From positions 1-7,997 of the forward strand of contig JAKSDE010000116.1 of assembly GCA_022360235.1 (NCBI GenBank): 7,997 nucleotides of DNA, written 5' to 3'. Each line of letters begins with the position of its first letter. Within the stretch, counting starts at the first letter, position 1. A program made the position numbers and the translations under genes. The notes under the pieces were generated by a model. The model saw only the letters and a list, made by a program, of their open reading frames with translations, was not told the origin of the DNA and did no database searches. Below, in pieces: positions 7,307 to 7,997 of the stretch. Origin of the DNA: Cytophagales bacterium. GTDB lineage: Bacteria > Bacteroidota > Bacteroidia > Cytophagales > Amoebophilaceae.

Positions 7307-7480
7307 TTATACCTCAGCGGTTATATTCAGCTGATTTTTGTACAGCCAGTTCTTTAAGTTTTGGCAGGTAGTACCCTATCGTTTAGCCACCAACTTTTTG
7401 GTAGAACCATGGGCTAATAAGGCTTCTATTTCAGCTCTATAGCAATCTAGCCTACTTTTTCCAGGTCCTTTGAATCTATC
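7307..7480 (-). pseudogene. Small helix-turn-helix protein gene, broken by an in-frame TAG
   Basis: On the minus strand this stretch encodes 57 sense or stop codons before the final TAA, with one internal TAG (7376-7378). Before the TAG it reads KSRLDCYRAEIEALLAHGST then KKLVAKR. After it comes GTTCQNLKNWLYKNQL. Together this has the shape of a compact helix-turn-helix domain of the S-x-L-x-x-Y-x-x-E-I-x-x-L-L-x-x-G-x-S/T kind seen in small plasmid- and transposon-linked proteins. The stop sits where an aromatic residue would fit (TAT or TAC to TAG), suggesting one point mutation. No good start codon is present. Upstream the frame runs into the 7-bp repeat at 7487-7500 and then a TAA, with only a TTG at 7501, so the 5' end may also be lost. 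The family resemblance is my pattern reading, not a database match, and I assign no function. Confidence 0.5.
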
Positions 7481-7486
7481 AAGGGG

Positions 7487-7500
7487 GAACCCGGAACTCA
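7487..7500. repeat. Two units of the GAACCCA-type heptamer
   Basis: GAACCCG (7487-7493) and GAACTCA (7494-7500) are exactly two of the variants in the array at 773-814. They lie between the HTH remnant and the Rpn genes. This shows that the repeat is dispersed across the region. Confidence 0.75.
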
Positions 7501-7558
7501 AATTTTAAGGCCCATTATAAAATTATTTTCTTAAATTAGGGGTTTCAAACTATGGCCC

Positions 7559-7660
7559 ATGAAAGATAAAAACGAGCATAAAATTAACCAGGCGCATGAC
7601 GCTTATGGCAAAGAGTTATTAAGTCGTCAAGAGGTCGCCATTGACTGTTTTCGACCATGA
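7559..7660 (+). pseudogene. N-terminal fragment of an Rpn/YhgA-type nuclease gene (33 aa)
   Basis: The ORF starts at ATG 7559 and ends at TGA 7658-7660. Its HDAYGKELLSRQEVAIDCF stretch matches the opening of Rpn/PF04754 proteins (HDxxxKxxLSxxExAxDFL). It also aligns without gaps to the start of the next gene (HNSLFKAAFSHKQVMIDFL). It stops just after this first helix pair, so the whole PD-(D/E)XK core is missing. Its TGA overlaps the ATG of the following gene (ATGA). Most simply it is a truncated remnant of a tandem copy. A translated leader peptide that couples to the next gene is possible but unproven. No strong ribosome site is visible; AGGGG lies about 17 nt upstream. Confidence 0.6.
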
Positions 7661-7997
7661 ATATAGAGATTCATCAACCTCACAATTCCCTGTTTAAGGC
7701 CGCTTTTAGTCATAAGCAAGTCATGATAGACTTCCTGAGTAGTAGGCTACCCAAACAAACCCTCGCACGTATTGATCTGAGTACACTCAGGTTGACCAAT
7801 AAAAGCTTTGTTTCCAGGGCAGGAAGGCAGACGCATAGCGATCTAATCTATTCGGCGCTCATGGATAAGCAACGGGGCTATATCTACCTAGTCACCGAAC
7901 ACTTCTCCCAACAAGAAGCATACGTACCGCTCAGGCAACTAGAATACAATCTACCCTTGATGCGTCAGCACCTCCAGGAAGGGCATAAAAAGTTACC
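7657..7997 (+). CDS. Rpn/YhgA-family putative recombination-promoting nuclease (PF04754-like), 3' end outside window
   Basis: The first 113 residues are visible and the frame is open to the window edge. Rpn proteins are PD-(D/E)XK-fold nucleases, long annotated as transposases. E. coli RpnA promotes RecA-independent recombination and cleaves DNA. Family landmarks are HNSLFKAAFS (9-18), the IDLSTLRL block (39-46), HSDLIY with D62, YLVTEH with E81, and the PLRQLEYNLPLM block (91-102). The usual E-H-Q-S catalytic segment reads E-H-F-S here, so the Gln that normally follows Glu by two positions is Phe (F83). This may weaken or abolish cleavage. ATG 7657 is the first start after an in-frame TGA at 7642-7644, and it overlaps the stop of the preceding fragment. 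The C-terminal half, where E. coli rpn genes can encode a separate short form, cannot be seen. Genes of this family are often multicopy and mobile-like. Confidence 0.85.
   Translation, partial: MNIEIHQPHNSLFKAAFSHKQVMIDFLSSRLPKQTLARIDLSTLRLTNKSFVSRAGRQTHSDLIYSALMDKQRGYIYLVTEHFSQQEAYVPLRQLEYNLPLMRQHLQEGHKKL

Noticed and set aside
7284..7310. Rho-independent terminator before the T7 run
   Set aside because: The G7 stretch has no C-rich partner nearby, so no stable stem precedes the T-run.

Overview
The window reads as a piece of a Bacteroidota chromosome, possibly a Cytophagales-type and perhaps host-associated lineage. Three things suggest this: an AddA/AddB pair whose signature stretches look like Bacteroidota versions of these proteins; the lack of convincing Shine-Dalgarno sequences before the main genes; and edges made of insertion-sequence, Rpn-type and decayed genes. 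The lineage is inferred from protein style only, without a database search.

Layout. Positions 1-772 are the right-hand part of an IS3-family insertion sequence: the end of its DDE transposase (1-723, + strand, open at the window edge) and a right terminal repeat ending in CA at about 772. Directly against it is a short array of a 7-bp repeat, GAACCCA and variants (773-814). Positions 825-7030 are one two-gene operon on the minus strand, transcribed from right to left. addA (3746-7030, 1094 aa, TTG start) is followed after 29 nt by addB (825-3716, 963 aa). Positions 7031-7558 contain no intact gene. They hold a plausible weak addAB promoter region, a small helix-turn-helix gene on the minus strand broken by an in-frame TAG (7307-7480), several short repeats, and two more units of the same 7-bp repeat (7487-7500). 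The right end carries a 33-codon N-terminal fragment of an Rpn/YhgA-type nuclease gene (7559-7660). It overlaps by ATGA the start of a second, longer Rpn-type gene (from 7657, running off the window).

How the genes work together. AddA (UvrD-type helicase plus PD-(D/E)XK nuclease) and AddB (inactive-helicase-like scaffold plus PD-(D/E)XK nuclease with four Fe-S-type cysteines) should form the helicase-nuclease that processes double-strand DNA ends for RecA-dependent repair and degrades foreign linear DNA. Every catalytic motif I could check is present in both. Both flanks look like mobile or decaying accessory DNA: IS3 on the left, and an HTH remnant plus tandem Rpn genes on the right. I see no evidence for a wholly new system. 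The most unusual points are the ATGA-linked Rpn fragment and gene, the E-x-F replacement in the second Rpn protein, and the same 7-bp repeat on both sides of the repair operon.
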